Shown: positions 8,537-16,633, counted from the first letter of the stretch. The stretch: 64,000 nt of DNA from UBA5614 sp963667535 (GCA_963667535.2 CAXXDU010000002.1:1426001-1490000), one strand, 5' to 3'. The notes: a model not told the origin generated them from the sequence alone. A program made the numbers and translations.

Positions 8537-10484
8537 CATGCAAAACAGAGCAATAAAAAGGCTATTATTGTTATTGGTCTTGATTATTCTATCAATTCTG
8601 CCAATATACAGCATAGACTTTGAATACGGAAGCGGAGCAGATGTATCCTTAAGCTCCGGTCAAACCAGAGACAGAGACTTTTATTATCACAACAATACAG
8701 ATGACCAGCATTGGTTTGGTGCAACTCAGTGGGCTGTTCGTTATAATTTTACTGCTGAATATCCTTCTTATGAAACATCTCAGTTCGTAGTTAAGAAAGT
8801 AAAGGTATATTTCCCGATTATTTCTGCTACTAATGCCACTGTTACATTGTATTCAGATGTGCTGGCTCCGTTGGACTCCAGCCTGGTATCTGTCACGAAT
8901 TCAGTAACGGCTAACTGGATGGAGTTTACGCTGGCAACTCCGCAGACAGTAAATGCTGTTTGGGTGGTCGTTACATATACAACAGCAGATAATGTGGCTT
9001 ACATCTCCTCTTCAATTGGTGGTGGCTCACATAGCTATTATTACAATACCAATGTACCCAATCCTTATTGGCAACAAATGGCAGGAGTTGGATATAACAG
9101 CGAATTCCTCGTTAGTGTTACGGGCAATTTCCACTTGAGTGAGGTTGATCTGGAGCTCTTTTCCTTTCAGTTGAAACCTGAGATATCTCCTAATAGTGAC
9201 GTCCGTCCTGAATTTGTCATATACAATAATTCTGATGCTGATACTATTCGTACAGCTACCATAGCTTATACTCTTTCAAGCCCGAATACAGCCTTCTCTG
9301 TACAGGATACGATTATTGTCCTCAGCGAGATAATGCCTCGGGCAGAACTAAGAGTAGCTTTTGACAATCCTGATTATCATGAATATATAAATACTCTGCC
9401 GGAATATCCTACCCAAATCAAGCTGAATGCAGTATTACATTCCGAATACGATTCAACCGACCCAACCTTCAATAATACTATTACCAAAACGTATAACTGC
9501 TTTAATGAATCTATGCCCGTGAAGCTAATCGAAAACTTTGTTCGCTCCAATTCTGTTCCGTCCCAGAATCTTTTAAATACTCAGTTTTCTCTGATATCAG
9601 GAACGGCAAAACTGATTAATTATTACCCTACTATTAGTGATTCAAATTATACAACGGGAGCTGTGCAACGTTACAATTGGTATGATTTTAGCGGTCTTCC
9701 CATGACAGCCATAGGTGGAGATGAGGTGATAACAGGTTTCCTGCCTGAATCATATCCATCAACATTTACGTCAGCTATGGCTGAGTTAGATGCACAAAAG
9801 ACTTTTTTACATCAGAGTAGTGATTCTTTGTTTTTACCCAGCCCTTATAACCAGTTAAAGGTTAGCCTGGTTTTGCGTAATCCCTCCACTTATCTGTTTT
9901 CTGACCCTACCTTAGGTTCTCAATGCAGGTTTTATGCTGCACTATGTAAAAAGACCACTTCCCCGCAAAAATATATATTTGCTAAATGGGGTGCTTTTTC
10001 AGATACACTGACAACATTTTATGCCATCGAAAGTACCAATCAAAAACGGTTTTCAGTTACACTCGGTGATATTTCCCTGGATGAATTGAATGCCGACTAT
10101 GTTATCGTCTATTGGATACAATATATATCATCCAAAGAAATTATCTATGCAAATGTAATACCCATGGGGCAGGTTGTTGCTGCTACTGATGAATTTCTTC
10201 CGGTTGTACCATTAAGCATCGTTTTATCGCCCAATCCTGTTAATATCGGGCAGGACCTGAAGCTTACGATTCCTGCAAGCTACTCAAAGAGTTTCATCCA
10301 ATACAGTATTTACAATGTTAAAGGGCAATTGGTTAAGCATAGCAGTATAGAGCCAGGTGCAAAGAGTGTGCTGCCTACTGCTGATATTAAAGCAGCGGGT
10401 GTTTACCTGATTAGATTTTCCCTAGCAGATAAACACAATCAGGGTTGCCCTGCCACAATTACTAAGAAAATACTTCTTTATTGA
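8529..10484 (+). CDS. Secreted protein with type IX C-terminal sorting-like domain
   Basis: 651 residues with a strong N-terminal signal peptide (hydrophobic LLLLLVLIILSILPIYS after a basic start). The body has no recognised catalytic motif. Its beta-rich pattern (around 60-200, TVTLYSDVLAPLDSS and NAVWVVVTYTTAD) looks like a jelly-roll or adhesion-type domain, followed by a CARDB-like stretch near 215-330. The last ~85 residues match the type IX secretion tail: SPNPVNIGQDLKL, YSIYNVKGQLVK and AGVYLIRF. It should therefore be exported, handled by PorU/PorV-type machinery (encoded at 31-37 kb) and attached to the surface. It overlaps ribF but is probably functionally unrelated to it. An alternative ATG lies 9 bases downstream. 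Confidence 0.8.
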   Translation: MNNMQNRAIKRLLLLLVLIILSILPIYSIDFEYGSGADVSLSSGQTRDRDFYYHNNTDDQHWFGATQWAVRYNFTAEYPSYETSQFVVKKVKVYFPIISATNATVTLYSDVLAPLDSSLVSVTNSVTANWMEFTLATPQTVNAVWVVVTYTTADNVAYISSSIGGGSHSYYYNTNVPNPYWQQMAGVGYNSEFLVSVTGNFHLSEVDLELFSFQLKPEISPNSDVRPEFVIYNNSDADTIRTATIAYTLSSPNTAFSVQDTIIVLSEIMPRAELRVAFDNPDYHEYINTLPEYPTQIKLNAVLHSEYDSTDPTFNNTITKTYNCFNESMPVKLIENFVRSNSVPSQNLLNTQFSLISGTAKLINYYPTISDSNYTTGAVQRYNWYDFSGLPMTAIGGDEVITGFLPESYPSTFTSAMAELDAQKTFLHQSSDSLFLPSPYNQLKVSLVLRNPSTYLFSDPTLGSQCRFYAALCKKTTSPQKYIFAKWGAFSDTLTTFYAIESTNQKRFSVTLGDISLDELNADYVIVYWIQYISSKEIIYANVIPMGQVVAATDEFLPVVPLSIVLSPNPVNIGQDLKLTIPASYSKSFIQYSIYNVKGQLVKHSSIEPGAKSVLPTADIKAAGVYLIRFSLADKHNQGCPATITKKILLY

Positions 10485-10497
10485 AAAAGGAATAGAT

Positions 10498-11445
10498 ATG
10501 GACCGCATTGAAGTTAAAGAGCTATCACAGTTTGTCGGTAAGGAAATTACCGGCTTCTATCTGGCAACCGAAAAAGAATTGAGAGAAGGCAAAAACGACT
10601 TCTTCTTAAAAATCAGATTACAGGATAAAAGCGGCAGCATTAATGCCAACGTCTGGAATAATGCTCAAAAGGAAGCAGAAGGCTTTGAAGAAGGTGATGT
10701 AGTAAAGCTTAAAGCGATGGTCATCAGTTACAAAGGACAGATTCAACTTACCATCTCCAAAATCAGATTGGCAGATAAATCAGAGTTTGATTTAAACGAG
10801 TTTCTCGCTAAAAGCAGCAAAGACCCCAATCAGATGTCAGATGAGTTTTTTACCTATCTGGAAAGCATTCAGGATATTCATCTGAAGCAATTGCTCAAGT
10901 CCATCTTTGATGATAAAGAATTCTTTGCCAGGTTCTCTTATTCTCCGGCAGCTAAAAGCTGGCATCATAATTACATTCATGGCTTGCTGGAACACACAGT
11001 TTCAGTTGCCAGAATCTGCGAATACATGTCTAAATATTACAACGTAAATCACGATTTGCTGATTACAGGTGCACTCTTGCACGATGTGGCAAAAGTGTAT
11101 GAGTATGAGCAGAAACCTGCTATCGAATTCAGCGTGATAGGCAGACTTGTGGGTCACTTAAGTCTGGGAGACCAGCTTGTATGTGCCAAAGCAGCCTTGA
11201 TTAATAACTTCCCAAGCGAAACACTCATGATGGTGCGCCACTTAATCCTGGCTCATCACGGTGAATACGAAAAAGCTTCTGTACGTCTGCCTCAGACAAT
11301 TGAAGCTCTAGCATTGCATCTTGCTGATAACCTTGACGCACAGACAATAGGTGTGCAGCAATTAATGGATATTACTCCGGCTGATGCTGAATGGTCTGAA
11401 TTTGATAAGCTGAATAACCGCTACTATTACAATTATCACGGCTAA
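10498..11445 (+). CDS. YhaM-like 3'-5' exoribonuclease (OB-fold plus HD domain)
   Basis: 315 residues. An OB-fold nucleic-acid-binding domain (about 1-95; FFLKIRLQDKSGSINANVW and GDVVKLKAMVISYKGQIQL) is followed by an HD domain. The metal ligands visible in the latter are HHNYIHGLLEHTVSVA, the HD pair in ALLHDVAKVYEY, and LAHHGEYEKAS. This architecture is that of YhaM/CBF1-type 3'-5' exoribonucleases. The gene starts 13 bases after the preceding gene with an AAAGGA site and is followed by a YycJ-like hydrolase after 3 bases. Confidence 0.85.
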   Translation: MDRIEVKELSQFVGKEITGFYLATEKELREGKNDFFLKIRLQDKSGSINANVWNNAQKEAEGFEEGDVVKLKAMVISYKGQIQLTISKIRLADKSEFDLNEFLAKSSKDPNQMSDEFFTYLESIQDIHLKQLLKSIFDDKEFFARFSYSPAAKSWHHNYIHGLLEHTVSVARICEYMSKYYNVNHDLLITGALLHDVAKVYEYEQKPAIEFSVIGRLVGHLSLGDQLVCAKAALINNFPSETLMMVRHLILAHHGEYEKASVRLPQTIEALALHLADNLDAQTIGVQQLMDITPADAEWSEFDKLNNRYYYNYHG

Positions 11446-11448
11446 GCT

Positions 11449-12234
11449 ATGTTCCAGACAGCTGTAATTGCTTCAGGAAGCAAGGGCAACTGCGTTCTGG
11501 TCAGAACTTCCCAAACTGCCTTATTAGTTGATGTGGGGATTTCTGCCAAACGTGTATGGGAAGCTCTTGATCACCTGAAAGTAGATAAAACGCAGATTGA
11601 AGGCATTCTCATTACTCATGAGCATAGCGACCATATCAGTGGAGTGGGTGCAGTTTCACGTCATTTGAAAATCCCTGTTTATATGACCAGAGACACTTTT
11701 CAGGCTTGTAAACACAGATTGGGTAATATGAATGAGCGGGTCAGTTTCATTCAGGCTGGCAGCACTTTTACTATCAAGAATCTGATTGTCCATCCGTTTC
11801 AATCACCTCATGATGCCATTGACAGTTGTAATTTTACCTTTACTCATCTGCAAGATAAGGATAGAAAGCTGGCAGTGGCAACTGATGTGGGCTATCAGTC
11901 CCGGCTTTTGACCACACATCTGAGTGCATGCTCTGTAGTTATTCTGGAAAGTAATCACGATAAACAAATGTTGATGGACGGACCTTATCCATGGCACTTG
12001 AAACAACGGATTATGAGCAATCACGGGCATCTTTCCAATCTTGATGCGGTGGGAGTAATCAGCCAGATTATGCATTCCGGTTTAAAAACCCTGATTCTGG
12101 CTCATTTAAGTGAAGTTAATAATCATCCCGAGCTTGCTGAGAAGACTATGAGAAAATACTTGCATACTCTGAATAGCGACACACTTCTCATCATTGCAGA
12201 CCAGTATACGCATACCAATCTGATAGACGTATAA
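11449..12234 (+). CDS. MBL-fold metallo-hydrolase, YycJ/WalJ-like
   Basis: 261 residues with the metallo-beta-lactamase signature HEHSDH near residue 62 and an opening typical of the YycJ/WalJ group (ASGSKGNCVLVRT, LLVDVGISAKRVWEAL). Further ligands are visible in the H-x-x-H-D-A region (PFQSPHDAIDS), in ESNHDKQML and in the C-terminal LILAHLSEVNNHPELA. The group is annotated as a putative exonuclease or signalling-associated hydrolase; substrate unknown. No clear ribosome-binding site, but the 3-base gap to the YhaM-like gene suggests coupling. It converges with the next gene. Confidence 0.87.
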   Translation: MFQTAVIASGSKGNCVLVRTSQTALLVDVGISAKRVWEALDHLKVDKTQIEGILITHEHSDHISGVGAVSRHLKIPVYMTRDTFQACKHRLGNMNERVSFIQAGSTFTIKNLIVHPFQSPHDAIDSCNFTFTHLQDKDRKLAVATDVGYQSRLLTTHLSACSVVILESNHDKQMLMDGPYPWHLKQRIMSNHGHLSNLDAVGVISQIMHSGLKTLILAHLSEVNNHPELAEKTMRKYLHTLNSDTLLIIADQYTHTNLIDV

Positions 12235-12249
12235 CAGATTATCTGCCGA

Positions 12250-13413
12250 TTAATTATTTTCGATTAACTGATAGACTCCAATCAGGTCAACCATCAGCAT
12301 ACAATCTGTAGATTTCTGGATATCAACTAAGTATCCACCGGGGAATTCAGCAGAATTGAACTCAAGGGCAATCACATCAGCATAATGCAGATTAAGTCCA
12401 AACCCGGAGGTTGTACCTTTTATTTCTCCATCAGGGTCACTAAAATTGCCAATTCTGTAATAGAAAGTATCAAATACTCCAATTTCCACACCACTGCTTT
12501 TCACTTCGCTATGTATTTTGGAAAAGTTTTGACTCGTGAGCACGCGGAGAGTCATACAGTTTTCAGTCCAGTTTAGCAAACCGTTTCCTTCTTCCACTAT
12601 GTTTTTCAAGGGAACTGATGCGCCTAAACCAATTCCGAATATTTTGTTCTGTCCAATGGGGTCCTTTTGCTCATCATTGATATATGATACATGCTCGTCA
12701 ATCAGATTAAATTGCTTATAACCAATTGACACTTCTCCGGTAAAATTATCTGCCAGTTGGTCTTTGTAACTCATGATTAATCCGACATCGAATATTTGTG
12801 TATTGACACTACCATCTATGTCTGCATCAGTTGCTCCGGTTCCGGGACCCAAATCAGAATCGATGTCAATACAGGATATTCCGGCAGCCAGATTGAAGTT
12901 ATTATACCAATCAGGATAGTCTGGCGTAGTCTGACGCAGATAAGATAAGAGATTGTACGAAGCGCTAAAGCATCTGGCAGTCTCATATGAGCTAAATTCG
13001 CCGATTGTGTTACCCATTTCATCCATAATCTCTTGTACACCATAATCGATGGTCGTGCCAAGCTCTCCGTAGTTATTACCGGAAGGTAGTGTAATACCCA
13101 AGCCTTTGTAACCAAAGGTTATCATTCCGGAATGAAAGTACAAGTCTTCAACTCCACTGTTTTTGAGCCAATTATCTTTGGTATAACTTACTGCCAAGCC
13201 CTCATGCAATGATGGCAGCGCCGGATTATCCCAGGCTATAAACGGGCTCTGATGCCAGATATCAGCTACTCCATTATACCCATAACCCAACGCTCTGCTG
13301 ATGGAAGATGGCTGTATTTGCAGAAATATCATGGTCGCTTCACTTACACTGAATAACGAAACACAAATCAAAACCTGAAGCAGGATTAGGATCAGAGTCA
13401 ACAGACATTTCAT
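12250..13413 (-). CDS. Predicted outer-membrane beta-barrel protein, PorV/FadL-like
   Basis: 387 residues with a signal peptide (LLTLILILLQVLICVSLFS). After it come SISRALGYGYNGVADIWHQSP and AWDNPALPSL, which resemble the start of PorV/PorQ/FadL-like barrels, where a conserved small-residue loop and an N-P-A motif precede the strands. The rest alternates aromatic and glycine-containing amphipathic strands, as in a 14-stranded barrel. A clean AGGAG site supports the ATG at 13413. Function is unknown; a transport or secretion-associated barrel is plausible. It is isolated between convergent and divergent neighbours. Confidence 0.6.
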   Translation of the reverse strand: MKCLLTLILILLQVLICVSLFSVSEATMIFLQIQPSSISRALGYGYNGVADIWHQSPFIAWDNPALPSLHEGLAVSYTKDNWLKNSGVEDLYFHSGMITFGYKGLGITLPSGNNYGELGTTIDYGVQEIMDEMGNTIGEFSSYETARCFSASYNLLSYLRQTTPDYPDWYNNFNLAAGISCIDIDSDLGPGTGATDADIDGSVNTQIFDVGLIMSYKDQLADNFTGEVSIGYKQFNLIDEHVSYINDEQKDPIGQNKIFGIGLGASVPLKNIVEEGNGLLNWTENCMTLRVLTSQNFSKIHSEVKSSGVEIGVFDTFYYRIGNFSDPDGEIKGTTSGFGLNLHYADVIALEFNSAEFPGGYLVDIQKSTDCMLMVDLIGVYQLIENN

Positions 13414-13664
13414 TTTATCTCCTCAATATCCGGAAAACATAATATTAAAGCATTTTATGTATTAGCATAATTTGTCAATACAAATTGCCAGAGCAACTAT
13501 TCCGGTAGTCATACTATTTACTCCTTTGTTTAGATGTTATAGATTGCCGGCAGAGAGATTCAAATTCAATTTCTTTGCTCAACGGAAGTGCTAACTTTCT
13601 TTGTCATTCCCGGGACATCAGGAACCAAATAAGTATATCATAGAAGACATAATGTAAAATACAC

Positions 13665-13693
13665 TTGACAAAATATCAAGTACAGAAGATATT
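13665..13693 (+). promoter_or_regulatory. Sigma-70-type promoter before the XRE regulator
   Basis: A consensus TTGACA at 13665-13670 is followed after exactly 17 bases by GATATT at 13688-13693, 16 bases before the start codon. The short leader contains the GTGGAGG ribosome-binding site. Confidence 0.6.
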
Positions 13694-13708
13694 GTAAGTG
13701 GAGGTACA

Positions 13709-13915
13709 ATGGAACTAAGGAATAGCTTAAAAGTCTGGCGTGCCCGGCAGGATATTACTCAGGCAGACCTGGCAATCGCTGTCGGACTCAGCCGACAGAC
13801 CATTAACTCTATTGAAAAAGGTGTATTTGTGCCGTCAGTAGTTACAGCAATGAAGCTGGCAGCATATTTTCAAACAACAGTGGAAGAAATATTCAGTTTT
13901 GAGGAGACAAAATGA
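13709..13915 (+). CDS. Small XRE-family HTH transcriptional regulator
   Basis: 68 residues forming a complete Cro/CI-type helix-turn-helix: LKVWRARQDITQADLAIAVG, then LSRQTINSIEKG, then PSVVTAMKLAAYFQTTVEEIF. This compact form is common in two-gene cassettes with a small membrane protein, as here. It likely autoregulates the pair. The start is set by a strong GGAGG site, and the stop overlaps the next gene (ATGA). Confidence 0.92.
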   Translation: MELRNSLKVWRARQDITQADLAIAVGLSRQTINSIEKGVFVPSVVTAMKLAAYFQTTVEEIFSFEETK

Positions 13916-14247
13916 CAATCAGAGGTAACTATCACATCTACTTTGCTATCAGTGTCATCATGGGAATTATCATCTTTGCCGTCGCCCCAAAGTACGGGGT
14001 TTACGGTCTTGGTGTCGTCATGATTCTTATCCAGATACCATTATTTCTAATCTTTAACAAACATAAGCCGGACGAACGGGAAAAAGCGCTGATGTATAAG
14101 ATTGACAGCTTTGGAATGGCTTTCACAATTGCTATAGCAGTTATAATCTATTTATTCTTCTCTCAGTTAAACTGGTTTTTTACTCTGATCTCTGCTATGT
14201 ATGTAACGAAAGGATTAATCGGTCTTCTGATCTTTAGCCTGGAATAA
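13912..14247 (+). CDS. Small membrane protein (partner of the XRE regulator)
   Basis: 111 residues with four predicted transmembrane segments in two pairs: about 10-27 and 30-46, then a charged loop (NKHKPDEREKALMYKID), then about 70-84 and 88-108. The loop with its DERE motif and the overlap with an XRE regulator resemble DUF2178-type proteins, whose biochemical role is unknown. It is translationally coupled to the regulator gene by a 4-base overlap. Confidence 0.75.
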   Translation: MTIRGNYHIYFAISVIMGIIIFAVAPKYGVYGLGVVMILIQIPLFLIFNKHKPDEREKALMYKIDSFGMAFTIAIAVIIYLFFSQLNWFFTLISAMYVTKGLIGLLIFSLE

Positions 14248-14363
14248 TGCAACCGGTAATAAACTGCGCAAGAGTAGGATAGCATAAGCTTTGTTTCATA
14301 GCACATAAGCTAATGTTTGTAGTTCCGCTGGCGGTTTTGTATATTGCTTACTTTGTTATAACT

Positions 14364-14477
14364 GTAGGATAACCGCCCTCGGTTGTACAAACGAATTGAA
14401 TATAATGCGCAGCAATCATTGGTCAACTAAGGCAGGTAACCTACGCTCGTAGGATAACTGTCCTCAGTTGTACAAAC
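14364..14477 (+). repeat. Pair of 29-bp hairpin repeats with compensatory changes
   Basis: Copies at 14364-14392 and 14449-14477 share GTAGGATAAC...GTTGTACAAAC. The central stem is AACCG/CGGTT in the first and AACTG/CAGTT in the second, so both arms changed together. The loop is CCCT versus TCCT. Confidence 0.85.
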
Positions 14478-14527
14478 ACTTCTTACAAAAGCTTCTTCAA
14501 TGCAAAGATTCTAAGCCACTAACCCTT

Positions 14528-14635
14528 CAAGTAATCAGTCTTACTATCCTCCCGGGGTCCACCCGGGTGATGCTTACTGAAATCAATAAGCATCAAGCAA
14601 GTTAATATATAGATGATGATAAGACTGATTACTTG
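14528..14635. repeat. Branched inverted-repeat element, 108 bp
   Basis: A perfect 16-bp outer stem (14528-14543 with 14620-14635) encloses two further hairpins: CCCGGG/CCCGGG at 14551-14567, and TGATGCTTA/TAAGCATCA at 14568-14595. The nested layout can fold as a multi-branch structure. Confidence 0.8.
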
Positions 14636-14664
14636 CCGGATACTTGTAGCATAAGCATCTCGTC

Positions 14665-14684
14665 ATTCCTGCGCAGGCAGGAAT
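14665..14684. repeat. Short dispersed palindromic repeat (ATTCCT-N8-AGGAAT)
   Basis: The form ATTCCT-N8-AGGAAT with a GCGCAGGC centre recalls the Neisseria dRS3 layout (ATTCCC-N8-GGGAAT). Related copies are at 14811, 19107 and 41901. Confidence 0.75.
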
Positions 14685-14810
14685 CGAACCGCTAACAAAC
14701 CATCCTGGTTGCTAAAAATATCTTCGAATCTGTTTCTCCTGATGGCAAGATGCCATCAACAACTGACAACCGGGACGGTTATGCTACAACCCTATATAAC
14801 ACATCTAGTT

Positions 14811-14830
14811 GTTCCTGCGCAGGCAGGAAT
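14811..14830. repeat. Short dispersed palindromic repeat, second copy
   Basis: GTTCCT-N8-AGGAAT with the same GCGCAGGC centre as the copy at 14665. Confidence 0.75.
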
Positions 14831-14928
14831 CCAGTACCATAAAAACGCAGAACGAAGTGCAGCAATACTATGCAACTCTTTAGAGTCATAATTATACCTG
14901 TTCTGCCCTTAAATTGTGCTGTATAGCT

Positions 14929-14978
14929 GCCGGGTAGACCCCTGGACTTTCCTTACTCAGTTAACTAAGGAACCCGGC
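14929..14978. repeat. Imperfect nested hairpin, 50 bp
   Basis: Outer 7-bp stem GCCGGGT/ACCCGGC encloses an inner stem TTCCTTA/TAAGGAA. There is no U-tract, so it is not an obvious terminator. Confidence 0.6.
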
Positions 14979-15036
14979 ATCAGCGTGCCTACAGCTAGCA
15001 TAGACTCAACAAGGGCAATTAAAGATTATCTTATGC

Positions 15037-15120
15037 ATGTAGTTCTGCATTTATGCAGGTTACCATTGATAGATACATCGTGATACATAATTACCAACCT
15101 GCATAAATGCAGAACTACAT
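15037..15120. repeat. Perfect 25-bp inverted repeat with 34-bp spacer
   Basis: Arms at 15037-15061 and 15096-15120 are exact reverse complements. The right arm runs directly into the start of the long dispersed repeat, whose second copy at 41.86 kb keeps the AGAACTACATACTT part of the arm. Confidence 0.9.
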
Positions 15121-15424
15121 ACTTATTCTTTCTCTATCCCTTTCTCTATCCCTTTCTCTATCCCTTTCTCTATCCCTTTCTCTATCCCTTTCTCTATCCC
15201 TTTCTCTATCCCTATCCCTATCCCTATCCTTACTTGCTAATTATCCCTTGTTAATCTCCTGCTTATACCTTAACTGACAAGAGGATTTTCAAAAGACTTA
15301 AAAGAGAATCTACAGGAAGTCATCGGGGACTAAAGTCTCTGTAAACTCCCTGCAGACTCCCTGATGACTCCCTGCGTGAAGCACAACATATAAAGAGAAC
15401 TTAAGAACAAGAAAAGGGATATTA
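15109..15424 (+). repeat. Long dispersed structured repeat, copy 1
   Basis: Aligns with the reverse complement of 41630-41863. Exact blocks are shared, including TTAACTGACAAGAGGATTTT, GAAGTCATCGGGGACT and AGACTCCCTGATGACTCCCT; the best core is 15270-15383. Inside the core a 19-bp imperfect stem can form (16 of 19 positions pair). Copy 1 carries an extra ~100-bp tandem array that copy 2 lacks. No coding capacity seen. Confidence 0.85.
15129..15230. repeat. Tandem array of TTTCTCTATCCC (12 bp)
   Basis: Seven perfect 12-bp units (15129-15212) followed by three 6-bp TATCC[C/T] units. Strictly pyrimidine except for one A per unit. It sits inside copy 1 of the dispersed repeat. Confidence 0.97.
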
Positions 15425-15625
15425 GGCATATATATAGACAGTTGTTGGTTGCTCTTGCCTGCTAAGTCTGAGATACTAATGACATCATATAGAAATTGGC
15501 ATCTACTATCATGTATTATAACAAATAATTCAAGAATAAACTGATTGATATAGTTGCAAACACAGCAGATTTATATTTGAGCAAATTTAAAGAAAAATCA
15601 TAGAAAACGCTTGACAAAATAATTC

Positions 15626-15639
15626 AAAAAAAAAAAAAA
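15626..15639 (+). repeat. A14 homopolymer upstream of the maturase cassette
   Basis: Fourteen consecutive A lie 9 bases after a TTGACA (15611-15616) and 32 bases before the first cassette start codon. No good -10 box is visible at standard spacing. Confidence 0.9.
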
Positions 15640-15671
15640 TGAGTAGGTACAAATTATATAAGGAGTTTATT

Positions 15672-16199
15672 ATGGCACAAGTACCGGAATTCAAAGTCGG
15701 CTGTAATACAAACCAAATTAAAGTTATTGCAGCATCCGATTGGCCTTCGATCTTAGGAGCAGATGGAGCATTTGCAAGCGGTGAAGCTTCGTACATCAGT
15801 GATGGTTATACGTTGACTTTAGGAAGTGACAGGGATATCATGATTATCGATGGCAATGATAAATTTGATGTAGAATTTACATCTGCAGATAGTTTGGGGT
15901 ATCCGTTAGGAATGAGAATCCCAATTGGTTTTACATCTGTAGAAATTAAAAATGTTACAAGCAATGTCAAAATCCTCAGATTAAACTATCAAACTATGAA
16001 TACTAGGATAAGAGATGCTTATACTGATAGTAACTCGGTAACCGCTGCTCAGTATGATTTGCTATATCCTGGCGACATTATTGTTGCTTATGCTGAGGAA
16101 TCATACAATTTTCAATTAGAGTACTCCTTTGATCCCAGTCTAAGGTATTCACAAACAGGATTTGATGTTATCGCATTGTCAAATGCTAATCCGGTTTAG
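15672..16199 (+). CDS. Unknown protein, first gene of the maturase cassette
   Basis: 175 residues if translation starts at 15672, which is preferred because an AAGGAG site lies just upstream. A longer frame from 15639 would place that site inside the gene. No signal peptide or membrane segment. The sequence alternates short hydrophobic strands and turns (ASYISDGYTLTLGSDRDIMIIDGNDKFDVEF, in pieces), suggesting a compact beta protein, with a single Cys at residue 11. I do not recognise a family. It precedes the small Cys-containing protein by 17 bases, and all four genes of the cassette are co-oriented and AT-rich. It could be a partner, a scaffold or a substrate of the maturase. Confidence 0.75.
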   Translation: MAQVPEFKVGCNTNQIKVIAASDWPSILGADGAFASGEASYISDGYTLTLGSDRDIMIIDGNDKFDVEFTSADSLGYPLGMRIPIGFTSVEIKNVTSNVKILRLNYQTMNTRIRDAYTDSNSVTAAQYDLLYPGDIIVAYAEESYNFQLEYSFDPSLRYSQTGFDVIALSNANPV

Positions 16200-16216
16200 A
16201 GAATTCTGGGGGATAT

Positions 16217-16633
16217 ATGATAATCAATTCATGTTATAGGAATTGTAATATCTTATCAAGTTATAATAGTACAAATCAGTTCATTAGCGATTGGATCGTT
16301 GCATCTGCTATAATATTTTCTGACACGTTAGATATTGATGTTGTTGATTTTGGTATTTTAACAGAGTTACCTAATTATTATGTAAATGCTCAAATTGCTG
16401 TACAGAACTTTTTGCAGAAAACAATTAGTCTTGGGTTATCTTCTAACCTTCCTGATCAGTTACCTAGTATTAGGCACACAGCAGCAGCAACAAATTGTTC
16501 TGCATCAGGAAGGTTCTGCACATGTTCACCTGGCTCACATGCTGCACCACAACAAAACGTCAGAGCAGATGTGGTTGCGTCTATTGCAATTGTTGAAGGG
16601 AGACTAATAGAGAGTGGACACAATATCCCCTAA
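16217..16633 (+). CDS. Small Cys-containing protein, candidate maturase substrate
   Basis: 138 residues, starting at an ATG preceded by a GGGGGA site. Cys residues are at 6, 10, 94, 101 and 103. The C-terminal third switches composition from hydrophobic/acidic to a Ser/Gly/Ala/Cys-rich stretch (ATNCSASGRFCTCSPGSHAA). A Cys/Ser/Gly-rich region after a leader-like N-terminal part, directly before and overlapping by 20 bases a radical SAM/SPASM gene, is how RiPP precursors are often arranged. The protein is longer than most precursors, and I recognise no family, so the role as substrate is inference. A +1 frame is also open for 73 codons but has poorer composition and no ribosome-binding site. 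Confidence 0.65.
   Translation: MIINSCYRNCNILSSYNSTNQFISDWIVASAIIFSDTLDIDVVDFGILTELPNYYVNAQIAVQNFLQKTISLGLSSNLPDQLPSIRHTAAATNCSASGRFCTCSPGSHAAPQQNVRADVVASIAIVEGRLIESGHNIP

Larger units (their letters stand above)
14248..15671. other. Gene-free repeat-rich region upstream of the maturase cassette
   Basis: I see no convincing gene in this 1.4 kb. Short open frames here lack ribosome-binding sites and run through repeats. It holds two covarying hairpin repeats (14364, 14449), a branched inverted repeat (14528-14635), two ATTCCT-type short palindromes, a second folded element (14929-14978), a 25-bp inverted repeat, a 12-bp tandem array and one copy of a long dispersed repeat. It ends in an A14 tract just before the cassette. 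Confidence 0.8.

Noticed and set aside
14709..14891. 60-codon frame in the repeat-rich region
   Set aside because: It reads through the ATTCCT-type repeat (VVPAQAGIQ, a common false translation of such repeats).
15129..15230. Regularly spaced repeats that could be taken for a CRISPR array
   Set aside because: The units are contiguous 12-mers without spacers, and no cas genes are near.
14248..15671. tRNA or other standard RNA gene in the intergenic hairpins
   Set aside because: No tRNA-like T-loop, anticodon arm or acceptor pairing could be found, and no SRP-RNA or tmRNA signature was seen.
16386..16607. Alternative 73-codon frame (Gln/His/Leu-rich) over the small Cys-containing gene
   Set aside because: No ribosome-binding site and poorer composition than the 138-codon frame, which has a GGGGGA site and overlaps the maturase start in the usual way.
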